DNA of 64,000 bases from Lunularia cruciata (taxonomy: Eukaryota; Streptophyta; Marchantiopsida; Lunulariales; Lunulariaceae). Under the pieces are notes generated by a model. It searched no databases, was not told where the DNA came from, and saw only the letters and a list, made by a program, of their open reading frames with translations. Position 1 is the first letter of the stretch, and each line of letters begins with the position of its first letter. The DNA lies in the NCBI GenBank assembly GCA_948567375.1, contig OX419760.1, forward strand, positions 12,896,001 to 12,960,000. The letters are read 5' to 3'. The position numbers and the translations under genes are program-made. This document shows, in pieces, positions 10,306 to 22,483 of the stretch.

Positions 10306-10863
10306 TGTAAGAGATCGAGACCAAGGATAGAAATAAGAGAATAAAAGACCAAATTGGGAGATTACATGGAGACACTTGAATGAGTGAAACTCCAAATTTC
10401 TAGTATGAGCTTGGGATTTGATATTTATATAGAAACATACAAGGCTCTTGAGAAAATTCTCAAGAAGCTTCATCAAAGCCGCTTTCTTATAGTGCAAATC
10501 AAGCTAATTGAGAAGCTTCTCAAGAAGTTTCCTTCTAGAACCGTCTACTTTGGCATGCAAGCTAAGCTAGCCAAGAAGCGTCCCAAGAAGCTTCCTTCTA
10601 GAAACCACCTACTTGGCATGCAAGCTAAACTAGCCAAGAAGCTTCCCAAGAAGCTTCCTCCTATAAGTCACCACTTGAAATGCACTTGACAAGAAGCTTC
10701 CTTCTTGACTTATGCACTTGACAAGCTTCCTCCTATAAGTCACCACTTGACATGCACTTCCCAAGAAGCTTCCTAGATGCTTCTAAAATATAAAAGGCTA
10801 ATTTGGCATCTTTGCTACTTTGTTAGTCTTCATTAACTTGTTGGCAAACTCCATATTGTTACA
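10306..10863 (-). repeat. 5' LTR of gypsy element 3
   Basis: This 558-bp LTR has matching ends, TGTAAC at 10,863 and CTTACA at 10,306 on the minus strand. It has a TATA-like word near 10,425-10,432 and an internal repeat block (10,441-10,790). Confidence 0.82.
10441..10790. repeat. Degenerate tandem repeats inside the element 3 LTR
   Basis: Units of about 58-63 bp start at 10,500, 10,558 and 10,621, each with CAAGCTAA...AAGAAGCTTC..., and shorter related pieces continue to about 10,780. They lie upstream of the TATA-like word in the transcribed orientation, so they occupy U3, where retrotransposon enhancer repeats are found. The enhancer role is inference. Confidence 0.7.
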
Positions 10864-11200
10864 ATAAAGCTTTCAAAGGTATAAGAGGTGCTCCTAATTT
10901 GTATATTTTTCCTATTGAGGTTGGAAGAATCAACCTTTTGCTTTAAGTCAACGATGGTATCCTCCCAAGAGTCTCAACTTGCCTCTAAATTCAACATGAT
11001 AGGTTTAGGATCACCTACTTCTTTGTTGGTGATCACTGAATTCAAGATTTAGATATCTTGTACAAGAGAAGTACATTCAAGATATACTCAAGGAGTATAA
11101 TATGAAGCATAGGAAACCTATTCTAATTATTGCACTTAACCTACAAATATGAACAATGATGATTCATCCCAAAGGTATCAATCAATTTTGAACATCTAAG
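10864..11200 (+). pseudogene. Ty1/copia reverse-transcriptase scrap
   Basis: From about 10,975 the plus strand encodes SKFNMIGLGSPTSLL, then after a stop RYLVQEKYIQDILKEYNMKH (about 11,048-11,110) and KPILIIALN. These match the C-terminal thumb of copia RT (family pattern F.M.DLG...QEKY...LLK.FNM...KP). Both ends fade out and no LTR is linked. The stretch differs from copia elements 5 and 6 and is an old fragment. Bases 10,864-10,950 show nothing recognisable. Confidence 0.62.
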
Positions 11201-12738
11201 TCATCATCTTTGGTGTAAAACATATGCTCTTACTTCCCTAAAGGCATATTTACCCAAAGAGGATGTTTCCCAAAGAGTCTATTCTTTGTATGCACTTTCT
11301 TTGGCTTGTGTCAACAACATAGAACTTGAGTTCTACCAAAGCATTGCTTCTAAGGGTTTGATAAAAACACCAAGGATCAAACACACAAGGTCTATGACAG
11401 CTCAGATCACAAGGATTCCCTAGTTATTGTGCAATCCAAAGAATGAGATAACTCAAGAATGATTGAAAAAGCAAAAGGGAGATTTTTCTCTTTCACTTAT
11501 TCACCTTCAATGTAGATTGAATACAAGGCACTTTGAATGCCCTACTTAAATAGCTAATAGCATGTGGCAATTACACTACAAAACTGGAATGTTTCTAAAT
11601 TTTGCCTAACTATCACTAACTAAATCAAACTAAAAAACAGTTGTTACAAAATGTGCTTCTTGATAAAAAAAAGTCAAAGATAAATTCTAACCTACACATT
11701 AAGTCTAAAGCTCCTATCTCAAACTTTCTCTAATTTCTATTGTTTTTTGCTATATTTTATGTACTAATTTATGGTTATCTCTTCTCACCTATTCTATGAT
11801 TTTCCTCAAAGGAGTTTATCTTAAGTTTCCTTAACTCCTTCAGCTCCAAGCTCAAAAGAATTTAATTTCATATTCTTCTATGAGTGTTCTAGTTGATCAC
11901 ATAATAATTTCATGAAGCAGCATGCTATTACAAGATTGCTTTCCTTCCTACTAACTTGAATCCTTAGGTGTCAAGGGTCTTGCCATTATTAATTCTTATT
12001 GCAGACATCTAGAATAGTTATAAGTTAGGGTGGAGGTTTACCAACTTCTTTCTCCTACAATTCCTATTCTAATTCTACATAAACTTTGTCAACTTCCAAC
12101 TTGGCCATTATACAAGAGAGTTTGTCATCCTCTGGTCTCTTTATTTGCTGAATCTCCTACTCTATGTTCACCTTTGATTCTATTTCATTCCTATGACTCT
12201 TCTATACTACTTCTAGCTTATTTTTCAACTCCAAAATCTGCTGATCCTTCTCCTTCCATAATTTGACCTTATCTTCCTTGTTAAGTTTGCAGTTGAATTG
12301 ATGTTGTTCAACAAAACTTTCATTTGCCTCGCATAAGTGTAAGTTTTCTCCCTTCATCTCTTCTACTTCTTTATGCTTATCAATCATACCATCTCCGCTA
12401 GTATTGACTCCAAAATCCTGGGCATCCTCCAAAAACTTTATTCCAATTGATAATCAACACAATAATTTGCTCCAAGAGTTCACCAAGCATCTAGTTTGTT
12501 GGATTATTGGTCAATGTTCTAGCTCTCTTTTCACTTGAGGTACTTCTTCATCAATGGATGCTTCCACATGTTCCTTGATAGTGTTGTGCTATGTGTTATT
12601 CTGACTAGGACCACACTGGGTGCCTAGTTGTACAGTTTGTAGGTGGGTAGGTTGAATCTAAACCTATCAGGAATGGTTGATCCCACTTGTAATCCCAACC
12701 ATTAGGTATTTCTACACCAATTCCAAAAGTGCAAAAAA
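11201..12738. other. Unresolved degenerate repeat DNA
   Basis: There are stops on both strands throughout. A minus-strand open stretch at 12,202-12,432 encodes a short charged helix-like segment (KLNKEDKVKLWKEKDQQILE), possibly coiled coil, without family match. Bases about 12,620-12,738 are homologous, in inverted orientation, to about 33,395-33,560, so they belong to the same old repeat as the LTR-like block that follows. Confidence 0.4.
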
Positions 12739-14700
12739 TGCAACCTAACTTGCCATCACAACATGCAGTCCTAATTGCTTGTCGTTAATTCCAACATCGT
12801 CAAGGAGAAATACACAACACACCTAAGCAAAGGAAACCTAAGCATAATGCTCCCACTCCAATCCCAAACAATTGGTCAGACAATCAAGCGTACAAAGCAT
12901 GGAGAGGATGCAAACACAAGCAATTTAACAATAAGTCTCCATGCTTCTAGTATAATGTGTTGTAGAGCCTCTTTGCTCTATCCAATAGCTACTCGTAATC
13001 TATATTCCAAGATATACTTCTAATGTGTACTCTGGATAGGAAAATTTTATGATTTTAGGTGTGGAAATATCTACAAGACTTAATCTCAAAAATATCTTTC
13101 TCATAGCTTTTATTTACATATTTTAAGATCAAATGGAAACCCTACAAGATATTATTTCCAATGATATAAAGCAAGCTTCATTCCAACCACTATTGCTCCT
13201 CTAAAAATATCTAAAACTTAGCCTAATTTGATAATTAAAACCCTAGTTTTGAAACCCTAATCAAGCTTCCAATCCTTGTAGTTGCACAATTTTTGCCAAA
13301 TTTTGGGCTTAGCAATTTCATGCAAACATGAGAAAACACTCTAGCAAGTTTTTATTCTTTCAATCATGACTTTAAATGGGAAAATTGACATTTGTTTGTA
13401 GTTGGAGATAAAGTAACTCCTCTATGCTTATGATAATATTTTAAGCAGAGTTTTTTGGATTGGATCTCACTTCCTACAAACCTTGAACTTACCAAATTTT
13501 AATGTAGTAATTGGTCTAAATCTTTGTCTAAACCTCAATGAAATATGACATTTGAATTCAAAACCAGTCATTAGATAAGGATCAATTCTCAAGTTAAGCT
13601 ATTGTTTGAGCTCTAAAAATATACTTGATCCCATACCCTAATTTTGAGAAATTAATATACAAATTTTCATAGTGGTACAAGATTTAAATACCAAAATTAA
13701 TAGAAATTTTCATATTTTTATTCAAAAAAGAATTTGAGATGTGACCAAAAATCCAAACATGATCATGATCTCTATCCTAACTCCTTAATTCCAAGTTTTT
13801 CAACTTCCATCAATCACATCAAGCTCAAAACCAACTTAAATCTAGCATTTCTTGGGTGTAGTACAACCAAATTTTGTCTAATCTCCAACCATGTTGACAG
13901 ATTATGAAGGATCTATTGTGGAACTCATAAATTTTCCAAATTGTGTGAATTAGAGCCTAGATGTGAACAAGAGCTCCACTTTCCTGCATCAATCATATCT
14001 TAAGCATTTCTCACTCAAATCTTATGTTTCTCATCTTTAAATTCTAGATTGTTTGCTCTTCTCTCCAATGCTTGTCTATTCTTTCCAAAAGGTCCTTAGA
14101 AACATCCAAAAACTTGCAAAACTGTAGTCTTGAATTGATTGGAGTTGATTCCTTGTACTTTGGAACTTTAAAACTCCTCCTTTTACCAAATGGACCTCCA
14201 ATCTCTACTTCCAAAGCATTGTGCAAGATTTGGGTGCATCTTCTTCTTCAAAAAGATGTAAATGGTTAGATCCAAAACTTGCCCAAAAGTAAGCACAAGA
14301 AGAATAGGATCTGGATTCTCTATCATTGATGCCATAAATGTATGACCAAAATGAGGCACCATCAAGGCTCAAAAGTAATCACGGTGTAAAATTTGAAGCT
14401 TGATGAGAAGAGAGTTTGGGAGAGGTAGATCAAGAGCACAAAACATCTCTTGGTTGAACTTACTTTCAAATGCTCTTTCTCTTATGCTCTAGTACCACTT
14501 TTAGATGCTCTTGGTTTTATTATCTATTCCCACCTGCTACTTGCAAGAGTAAAACATATTGCTCTCTACCAAACTTCTATTACTTGCATACATCAAAGTC
14601 ATGGAAGAGGACAAGATCACAATCCATACAAAAAGTTACTTGAATGTACATGGATTGCTCACATGGCAATTGATCCGTCACATAATCTACTATGACATTA
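12739..14700 (+). repeat. Long LTR-like repeat, copy 1
   Basis: It begins TGCAACCTAACTTG and aligns with 31,450-33,394 read on the minus strand. Shared landmarks include CACAACATGCA, AAGGAGAAATAC, GATCTGG...ATGCC and GTGTAAAATTTGAAGC. At roughly 2 kb, starting with TG/TAACC, it looks like a large LTR, but the 3' end and a primer-binding site are not clear. No coding region is supported. Confidence 0.55.
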
Positions 14701-16364
14701 TATAAAGAAACAAATGTAAATTACTTTTCACTCACTAAGTGAACCACAACATGATAATGGCTTGTTTGGTGGTTACCTCAACCTGTGGAGTAACTTCTTT
14801 AGTCTCAACAATCTCCAATGGTACCTAAAATTCTTGTTTTTCCTCTCTCTTAATTTTGGTACTCTCACTATGAGATGATTTTTAGTGCAAAGAGATCAAC
14901 ACTAGCACAATATGTGTTCTTCTTAGTTGTCCCAAGATACCTTGGTCACTTATTGACTTGCATTAAAGGTGTTCGTCTTGATGAAGGTCCTCCAAAATTC
15001 CTTCTATCTAATGCTTTCCATTTGGTAGTGGTTTTATTGATCAAAGCTTTGGTTCTTTGGTTCTTTGGTTTAAAAAAACTCATTTTTCTACAAAAATATG
15101 TTTTTTTGCATCTCTAATTACAACCATTACTTCACTACTTCCAAGTTGAATATCTAAGTATGATACAAAAAGGAATTGGTCTTTAAAGATAATCTTTTCT
15201 TTTGATAATAATGTCATTCTTGCATAAATATGACTAGCAAAAAGAATGAGGTAGTGAGGATCCTTCTTGGCAAACATCCCATACACATTGGGAGTAATGA
15301 CAAAAAATTTGTGCCTAATTAATGTCATGACTATCAGAGGCATGTTCAAAGAGATGGCTTGACTAATTGTGCGATAAGTCATCCGGTGCACTCAAGACAA
15401 CCTCATTATTGACATTGCTATCACACACTTCATAAGGTCTTTGTAATGTTTAACTTGATACCTATATTGAAGTCTTGTGGTTTTGCAAAGGTGGCCCTCA
15501 ATGTCTTGATATTCTCTTATGTTTATTGGTCCAAGTTGTCTAATATGTGTCCTCCTACCCCTCTTGCATCCTTGTCAAGAATATGCTTCTAGTGTCCCTC
15601 TTTTTTATTATAAAGGTTTCTCAAAGTGCTATTCTCCTTACTCATTCCTTGCTTAATTTCTTGAACAATGGCTACAAACATGTAATCCTAATTCCAAAGA
15701 AAGAAGATAAGATTGAGATGTTTCAAGTTGTCACTATGTGTTGTCATCTCCTAGTTTCCTACAATAGAACATTCAAATTTAGTTCGCTCATAGCATTCTA
15801 CTACTCATTTTCATTGATATCACCTTTGAGTAATTTGCTTGTGTTCTCTCAACTTAATTAGTGTAGAATCCTTCCTCAATTTGCAATTGATGCACTTCCA
15901 TCTCAAGCTTGATTAATTTGCAATTTTTTGCACTTTTTCACTTTTGCACTTTTGCATTTTGCAATTTCTTGCACTTTGAATTTGAAGAAATTGATTTGGA
16001 AAGAGAAAGGACGGATTTATATAACAATTTTTCACTTTAGTCATTCTTCAATAATTTCCCTCATGTGCAAAGTTGTTGGTAAATCTTTGGATGACACTCA
16101 ATAAATTTGTAATTGTAATCTATTTAATTTGATCCCCTATATTGTCAATTTTTTTTCCTTTCAACTTTGATTGTGACATCTTTGCTATTGAAATCTTTTA
16201 CAATCAGATTCTAACATGCCTCTTTCTAGTTGCGCGTTTTGCACTTGTGTCTTTGAAGTCCCAAAATTCTGCATACTTATCTAGTTTAATCAAAGAATGT
16301 AGATCCAAAGAGGATTGCTACAATCCTTTGTAACATTCCTTGTATGTATACCAAGAAAAAAATC
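14701..16364. other. Unresolved degenerate DNA
   Basis: No gene is supported. Two open stretches (15,391-15,080 minus and 15,547-15,861 plus) have no convincing family. The second contains HVILIPKKED, which resembles the start of a LINE reverse transcriptase, but nothing else of that domain can be followed. Bases 15,915-15,985 are a simple-sequence-like run of TTGCACTTT words. Confidence 0.35.
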
Positions 16365-16527
16365 AAAATTTTCCAATACCACACCTATGGTGCTAGGTAG
16401 AGAGTGTGAAAAAGGTTATGGGTTGATGAAGTAGTGGATAGAACATATTATAGAAGGCCTATTTGGAAGCTTCTATACTTGGTGGGTTACCACTAGACCA
16501 GACCTTGCATATGTAATTAGTAAGCTC

Positions 16528-17156
16528 TATGAGCCGGTTTCACTCTCACTCACAATGAACCTCTAATGGCCATAGACTAGGAAGGTAAGGAACAAAATGT
16601 CTCACTACTTCAAGGCTAAACTCCCAGGCACCTCCAAGACTCAAGTATTGCTCACTAGATAACTCAATGTGGGAGAGGTAGTTGCAAATGAAAGGATGAT
16701 GAGCACTTCTTTGTCCTTGGTTTATATACTTGTGACAAAATTATAAATAAAAGTTACTTATTACTAGCATAACTCAATTTACTGGACAAAAAATTCATCT
16801 AAAGTCTAAAAGAATATCCAAGCTCATGGGAATAATCCTAATTTTTCACATGGCTTATCTTTAGACTATAGAAAAATTTACACCAAAAAGCATGCGGATC
16901 TAAGACTTTTGGATTACTTTTCTCAAAGCCAAACATCTAGGAATAGTACAAATTGAATACACTAGAATACAAAATAGTGATACTCATACTTTCAACTTCC
17001 TTAAAATATGGTCACCTCTATCTTTTTATGACTAACTTTAGCTAGTCATGACTAATGTAAGAGCTTGGTTAAAGTCCATGTACAAAATATCTTTTAAGTA
17101 CTTGCAATACCAAACTAAATCTCCAATAAAGCATGCATAGACCATTTGGTGTTATT
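16528..17156 (-). repeat. 3' LTR of G1 element 4
   Basis: This 629-bp LTR aligns with the other G1 LTRs. On the minus strand it starts AATAACACC, so the terminal TG is lost, and ends GGCTCATA. It has no primer-binding site beside it, as expected for a 3' LTR. Confidence 0.87.
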
Positions 17157-17985
17157 TATCCTAGACTAAGATTTCCCTTTGTTCTTGGACTGAAGGTCTC
17201 TTTACCTTTTATGTTACAAATTCAACTTATCATAGTTAGTCTTGTTAAAGTATATTTCTCCTAAATCCTTGAGATCATTAGTGTATTTCTCCATATCTTT
17301 TCTAGTAAAAAAGGTCTAAAGCACTTAGGCAAAAACTTCTATTAAATCAAATTGAATCAAATACAATACTCAATCACCTTCCTTGAGGAGCTCTACCTTC
17401 TTTTTCCTTGCCTCTTATCATAATTGTGCATTTTTTCCTCTATACTTGCTCCAATCAAACCATGGAAACTACTCTTGCATCATACAATTCCATTAGTTAA
17501 ACCTTGCTTGGTTTGTTTTCATCACCTTGTACCTTCTTCAATTTCCTATGGATGCTTTTGGAAGGTATGAAGATCAAAATGAAGAGGTAATTACCTTAAT
17601 AAAGAGAAACTATTTAGTCATAAAAAGAAAAGAGTTTGCAAAGAGTTTTGGTATAAAGAAGTTTAGATACTACTTGACTAGAAGAAAAACCACAATTGTC
17701 ACAAATCACAAGACTTTGAAGTAGATTTTCAAAATTCATCCAGCATTTCTTAATAATCATGTATAGCTTTATCTGATTAGGATATTAGACAAACTTAGAC
17801 AAATTTGTCTTTCATCTATATTGATGTTTCTAATGTAGCTATAGGATGCACTCTTAGTAAATTAAACAAAGTTGGACAACATTAGAGAATTAAATTGGAC
17901 AAACTTGGACAACTTTGTCTGATTTTCAACATTCAGTCATTAGATTACATCAATATAGATTAAATGCTTATTTCAATCAAGTTTA
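17157..17985. pseudogene. Integrase tail and inverted RNase H pieces in element 4
   Basis: Bases 17,543-17,582 match bases 1-45 of element 1 in the same orientation (integrase tail, coding minus). The next pieces are on the opposite strand. At 17,590-17,720 (plus) come NYLVIKRKEF, KKFRYYL and TNHKTLK, the middle of RNase H. At 17,805-17,880 (plus) come FIYIDVSNVAIGCTLSKLN, its beginning. The order is reversed relative to a simple inversion. A decayed minus-strand copy of the same RNase H start lies at about 17,937-17,985, so the plus piece forms an inverted repeat with it. Integrase between these points is deleted. Confidence 0.72.
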
Positions 17986-18820
17986 GAAAGAATTAGAGCC
18001 ATAATAAAGGATTTCTTGAGATCCTCAAAAGCTTTAAGAGTCTCATTGTCCTCTAAAATCAATATTCATTCTACATCCTTCCTCATGTAAAGTCACTGAA
18101 AAAGCCTTGTTGGAAAATGAGAAAATGAACCTCCTATTGTACCCAACCATCCCTAAAAATTAACCTAACTTTGTCTGACCAAGGAATGACAAATTTGAGA
18201 TTTTCTTCCCCTTTTAGGATCCACTACTATTCTTCCATCATTGGAAAGTAGATGCTTCAAAATTAAACCTTCTTTACAACCAAATATGCATTTCTCTAGT
18301 TTGAGTGATGCATTTTCCTCATCCAAACATTTTAAGATCTTGATCAAGTGCTCAAAATGCTCTTTATTGTTTCCATAGACACAAAAGTCATCAATGAAAT
18401 CTCAAAAATTTCCCAATGAAAGGTTCAAACACCTTCTTCATGAAATTTTTGAAATTTGGCTAGAGCATTGCAAAGTCCAAGAGGCATGACCTTGAAAGCA
18501 CCCCAAAGTATGGTGAATATGGTGAGTTGCTTTTGCTTTATTATAATCTTGCTTTGGTTATAGCCACCATAACTATTCCCAAAACTATACCTCTCATGAC
18601 TTCAACCTCTTCTAATATTTCATCAATAAATAGCATGGAGTAGTATTCCTTCTTGGTAAAATTATTGAGCTTCTTGTAATTCATATACATCCAAGTTTGC
18701 TATTTTTCTTTTCCATAGTGACAATTGGAGATAACTATTTAGAATTCTACATCTCAAACATAAACCCAACCTCATTTAACTTATCAAATATCCACCTTCA
18801 TAATCACAAGTGTTGGTGGG
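17986..18820 (-). pseudogene. Reverse transcriptase of G1 element 4
   Basis: It is homologous to 1,380-2,100 of element 1. Visible motifs are FIDDFCVYGN (catalytic DD kept, near 18,390), HLIKILKCLDEENASL and EKCIFGCKEGLIL. The MPFGL and DGYSGYNQ equivalents near 18,480-18,560 are frameshifted. Many stops and indels occur. Confidence 0.8.
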
Positions 18821-19620
18821 TTATGCAATTTGCTTTTGGCAAGCACATCTTGCATTTGACTCCACTTCTATGAAGTACCTCTCCAAGATTATTTTCTTGA
18901 GATCCTTGTAATTGAAACCAAATACATGGATATACTTGTGGAAAATCTCTTCAAATCTTACCTTCTCCTCCTTGGTAATAGTTGGACCATACTTGAGGGT
19001 AGATAGTCTCTTCTCTATCTCCTCAAGTATCAAGGTTGATTTATCAAGACTTTTGGCTTAGGAATAATACACATAAGACATAAGAGATGCACATCTAAAT
19101 AAGACATAAATTCATCCTTATCCAAAGAGGTCTCTTCCTCAATGATTATGTCTATATATGTAGCTACTTCTTTTGAATCTGATTTCCAATAAAAAAAAGA
19201 TGATGTATTTGAATCTAAGGTGTGTTTGGTATTAATTAAAAGAATTGTAACTTGATGAACTAATTCTCAAATACCCTTTGTGCCATTCATCAGTTGTACA
19301 AGTTTCTCTAAACCATGTCCTCCCAAGTAGCAAGTCATAACTTGAATCTTTCAAAACTTGGAAAGTCATGAGATTTTGAACTTCCATAACTAAAACTACT
19401 ACCTTGTCTATCACACTTGTAGGTAAAACTTGTTGTTTTTTTGCCATGCTCATCACAAGTTTTTCTCTAGAAGGAATCATACAAAACTTCTTCATCCACT
19501 TATTTGATAGGACCTTCACCTTAGATCCTCCATGAACAAGTACATCAAGTGCATCTTTGATGTTGTAACCATTAACAGTCATATCAATCTTAAAGGCATA
19601 TTAACAAGTCTCTCATGGTT
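18821..19620 (-). pseudogene. Protease and pre-RT linker of G1 element 4
   Basis: The open stretch 19,582-19,232 contains the active-site region as DVLVHGGSKVKVLS. Element 1 has LLDGG here, so the catalytic Asp is His. SYDLLLGRTWF follows. At 19,033-18,821 lies the linker (EEIEKRLSTLKYGP, VFGFNYKDLKKI). It would cut the polyprotein, and the Asp-to-His change makes that impossible. Confidence 0.82.
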
Positions 19621-20129
19621 AAGGTGTAGGTTTTACATCCATTACATCAAATGATAATGATGCCTTCTCCTTTTCTTTCTTCTCTCTTTCTCCTTGTAGA
19701 ACAAACCACTCTTAAGTTTCTTTCTCAAGGTAAAATTCAAAGTTATCAATTGGCCTACCATGATATTGGCTTTGTGAGTATCAATATCCTCAAACACATT
19801 GTTATTCCATTAATGCTTTGATATAAATAAATCATCCATTCCAAACTTCTTCCTTGGAGACTTTTTTATTCATGGTACTAAGTTGGTGATGCAAGTACTC
19901 CTAGTAAGCATAGGACTATCTTCATATTATATATTAAAAAACATCTTCTTTTGTGCTAAAAGTTCCAAGTTAAGACTTTTAGAATAGAGCACTCTTACTT
20001 CTCATGCATGCTCTCAACCACATATGGGGATGCAATCTCCTTATCTCTATTTCTTACAAGAGATGCTTGGGGTCATTATCTCCATCCTTCTCTATATTTG
20101 CTTGTTCATACTTCCTTCCCCTATGATAA

Positions 20130-21015
20130 GTAGAATTTTGGCAATTCCTTTGGATGTGACCACTACCTCCATAACCAAAAGAATTTCAATCAATGGAATT
20201 GGTAGTTGATTGACCTCCTCTATATAGATAGTTCCTATAACTTCTAGATCCTCTTCCAATAATCTGGTCCATCTCTCTCTTGTCCTATATTTACACTATA
20301 TTGATCTTGAAATCTAGAAGTTGTTCAATGATGGTTTGAAGCAAATCATTTGGTGGAGATGCAAGAACCAAAACTACTACTTGCAATCCAACCATTGCTA
20401 TCAAAAAATAAGGAGCCCTACCATACTTATAGACTTGTGAAAGATGCACAACCTCTTTCACCACCAAATTACTTTAATCTATTTCCAAACTTTCTTCCAT
20501 AGAAACTACAATCTTAATGGCTTCTACCTTGGAAGAAGGTTTCCCATACCTCAACTTACTTGGGATATATGATTTCAACCCTCTCACAAAATTCTTAGTG
20601 AACATAGGTACTATCCCAATCATACTAGTCTCTGTATTATCCTCACTTCTCCTCGACACTATACAAAACCAAGACTCTAACTTCTCCATTCTTTGTGCAT
20701 ATGCTTTTACTTTCTCTCTATCTTCTTGCTTGAGGAAGGTAAATTCACTCATCAATCTCTCATGACTTTCATTTAGGAGAAATTTCTCAATAAGTGTTGT
20801 AGTCAAAATCTCCCGAGCCTCTTCTTGGCCATCCTTATTTTATGCTCTTTGTATTTTGACTCATATCATGTAAGAGTTGTATCCTCAAAGAAATTAGGTA
20901 ATAATAAAGCCCACTTATTTTTCTTCCTTTCATTATGCAAGCTATCTTGAAGTCCCTCACAAATGTTTCTACATCTTCTCTATCATTGCCAAAGAAAAAA
21001 GAAGTTTTCTCATCT
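20130..21015 (-). pseudogene. Gag of G1 element 4
   Basis: The stretch 20,806-20,474 aligns with the Gag core of element 1 (LIEKFLLNESHERLMS, GLKSYIPSKLRYGKPSSK). A start-like MRKLL lies near 21,013. The zinc knuckle near 20,140-20,190 reads SFGYGGSGHIQRNC, with both leading Cys residues lost. Bases 19,621-20,129 are a decayed gag-protease spacer. Confidence 0.8.
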
Positions 21016-22460
21016 TAACTTCTCACAACCTCTCTCTAATTTTATTTTCTTTCATCTTATAACTTATAAACCATAAAAATGACTAACTCTATTTGATTTT
21101 AGTCAACCATAAGTAATATAAAAAGTTTTAGCTGCTCTAACTATTGCATAATCACATCCTAAAGTGCATATTGGTCAAACCCTCACAACTAGTTTATCTA
21201 GTAACTAAAAGGTTATCTTCACCATTAATCTTGAGAATTATCAAATGAAGATAGTTTCTCTATAGCAATACTAAGACTCTTTGCAATTCTTCCCACTACA
21301 CAAACTTCACACAACTTCTTGGTTCTAGATCTCTTTCCTCCCAATCTTGGTGGAGAAGATCAAACATGCAATCCCAAGCCCAGGTCCCAAGTCCAACCCT
21401 CTCTTTTTGCTCAATCTCTTTCTCTCAAAGCTCAAAGAACATGAGTTTGCCTTATGTCATTTTTCCCCTCTCTTTGTATATGAAGAACACTTAGAATTAA
21501 TTTTTCCTTTTGATTTGGAATTTTTTTAGTCTTATCATCACTTTATTCAATTCAACTCTTAACTCTCATTTCCTCAATGCAACAAGTAATATCACTTCAA
21601 CCACTTGTGAAACTTTGCATAACCTTAACTTTGACTCTCAATCCTCTAGAGATAATTCTGGCTACTCAAATATGCTTTCTGTTGTTCTTGAACTCTTCAT
21701 GCATGAGACCTCAACCTTTTAGAAATGGACCCCTCTTCACAATTTCAGTTATTGCTTTGATTTTGTAACCTCCACTCCTCTAAAATTTTGCACACATAAG
21801 ACTCATTTTACTGCATCTTTCCTTGAGAAGTTTCAGTCCTTTTCATCAACCCATTTGTCCTTAGCACCTCTTTGTTAAACACATCTCTTCTAAATCACCA
21901 CCACTCTCACAAAATTCATAACTTTCTGTTTGAAAATGATATCTCTATAATTTGGATATGTAAGCAATCTTTTTATTAGGAATTTTCTTAAAAAAATTTG
22001 AAGGACTCCAATATAGATAAAAGATATGGTGAACTTTGTATAAAATTCTAAAGATCATGAAATTTTGTGGTGTAGGTTACTCTACTAACTACTAAATATT
22101 ATAATTGAATGCAGATAGTAGCTATCACTATAATTCCACGTATACCATTTCAAGGGTAAACTGATCTGTCATCTATAAAATCTCAAGTCTATATCTCTAA
22201 CTTGCAATTTTTCCCAAAATCAAGGTAATCTCCAAAACCAAGGGTTCACCTCACACAATCTCTCCAAGTCCTCTCATGTGTACAAGATGTAGAATGTTAC
22301 ATCAAAAACATGGTAACGATACAAGGTATACAAATAGATATAGATTTGTTAACATAAGTTCAACACTCCCCTTCCTTTATGTTATCTCCAAGTGATCTCT
22401 AATAGCTTGCTTTTCTGTAATATAAAATTGTACATATAAGATTCTCCTACCTTCTAGAGA
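21016..22460 (-). other. Leader of G1 element 4
   Basis: It is non-coding and homologous in parts to 4,485-6,024. No other feature is seen. Confidence 0.6.
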
Positions 22461-22479
22461 GATCCTAGAAATAGAACCA
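22461..22479 (-). promoter_or_regulatory. Primer-binding site of G1 element 4
   Basis: TGGTTCTATTTCTAGGATC on the minus strand, four T bases after the LTR end, placed as in elements 1 and 2. Confidence 0.6.
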
Positions 22480-22483
22480 AAAA

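Larger units (their letters stand above)
8319..10863 (-). mobile_element. Ty3/gypsy element 3 (5' half, oldest layer of the stack)
   Basis: On the minus strand it has a 5' LTR (10,306-10,863), a Met-type primer-binding site, gag with an intact zinc knuckle, a protease, and the start of the linker to the RT. Element 2 cuts it at 8,318/8,319, just before the RT. It is a different family from G1 in LTR, primer site and proteins. No single frame survives across gag-pol. Confidence 0.85.

Noticed and set aside
12202-12432. Coiled-coil protein on the minus strand
   Set aside because: Short, no start context or homologue, and it lies in old repeat DNA. Recorded only as part of the unresolved block.
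15547-15861. LINE reverse transcriptase start (HVILIPKKED)
   Set aside because: A single short resemblance with no following RT motif, too weak to call.
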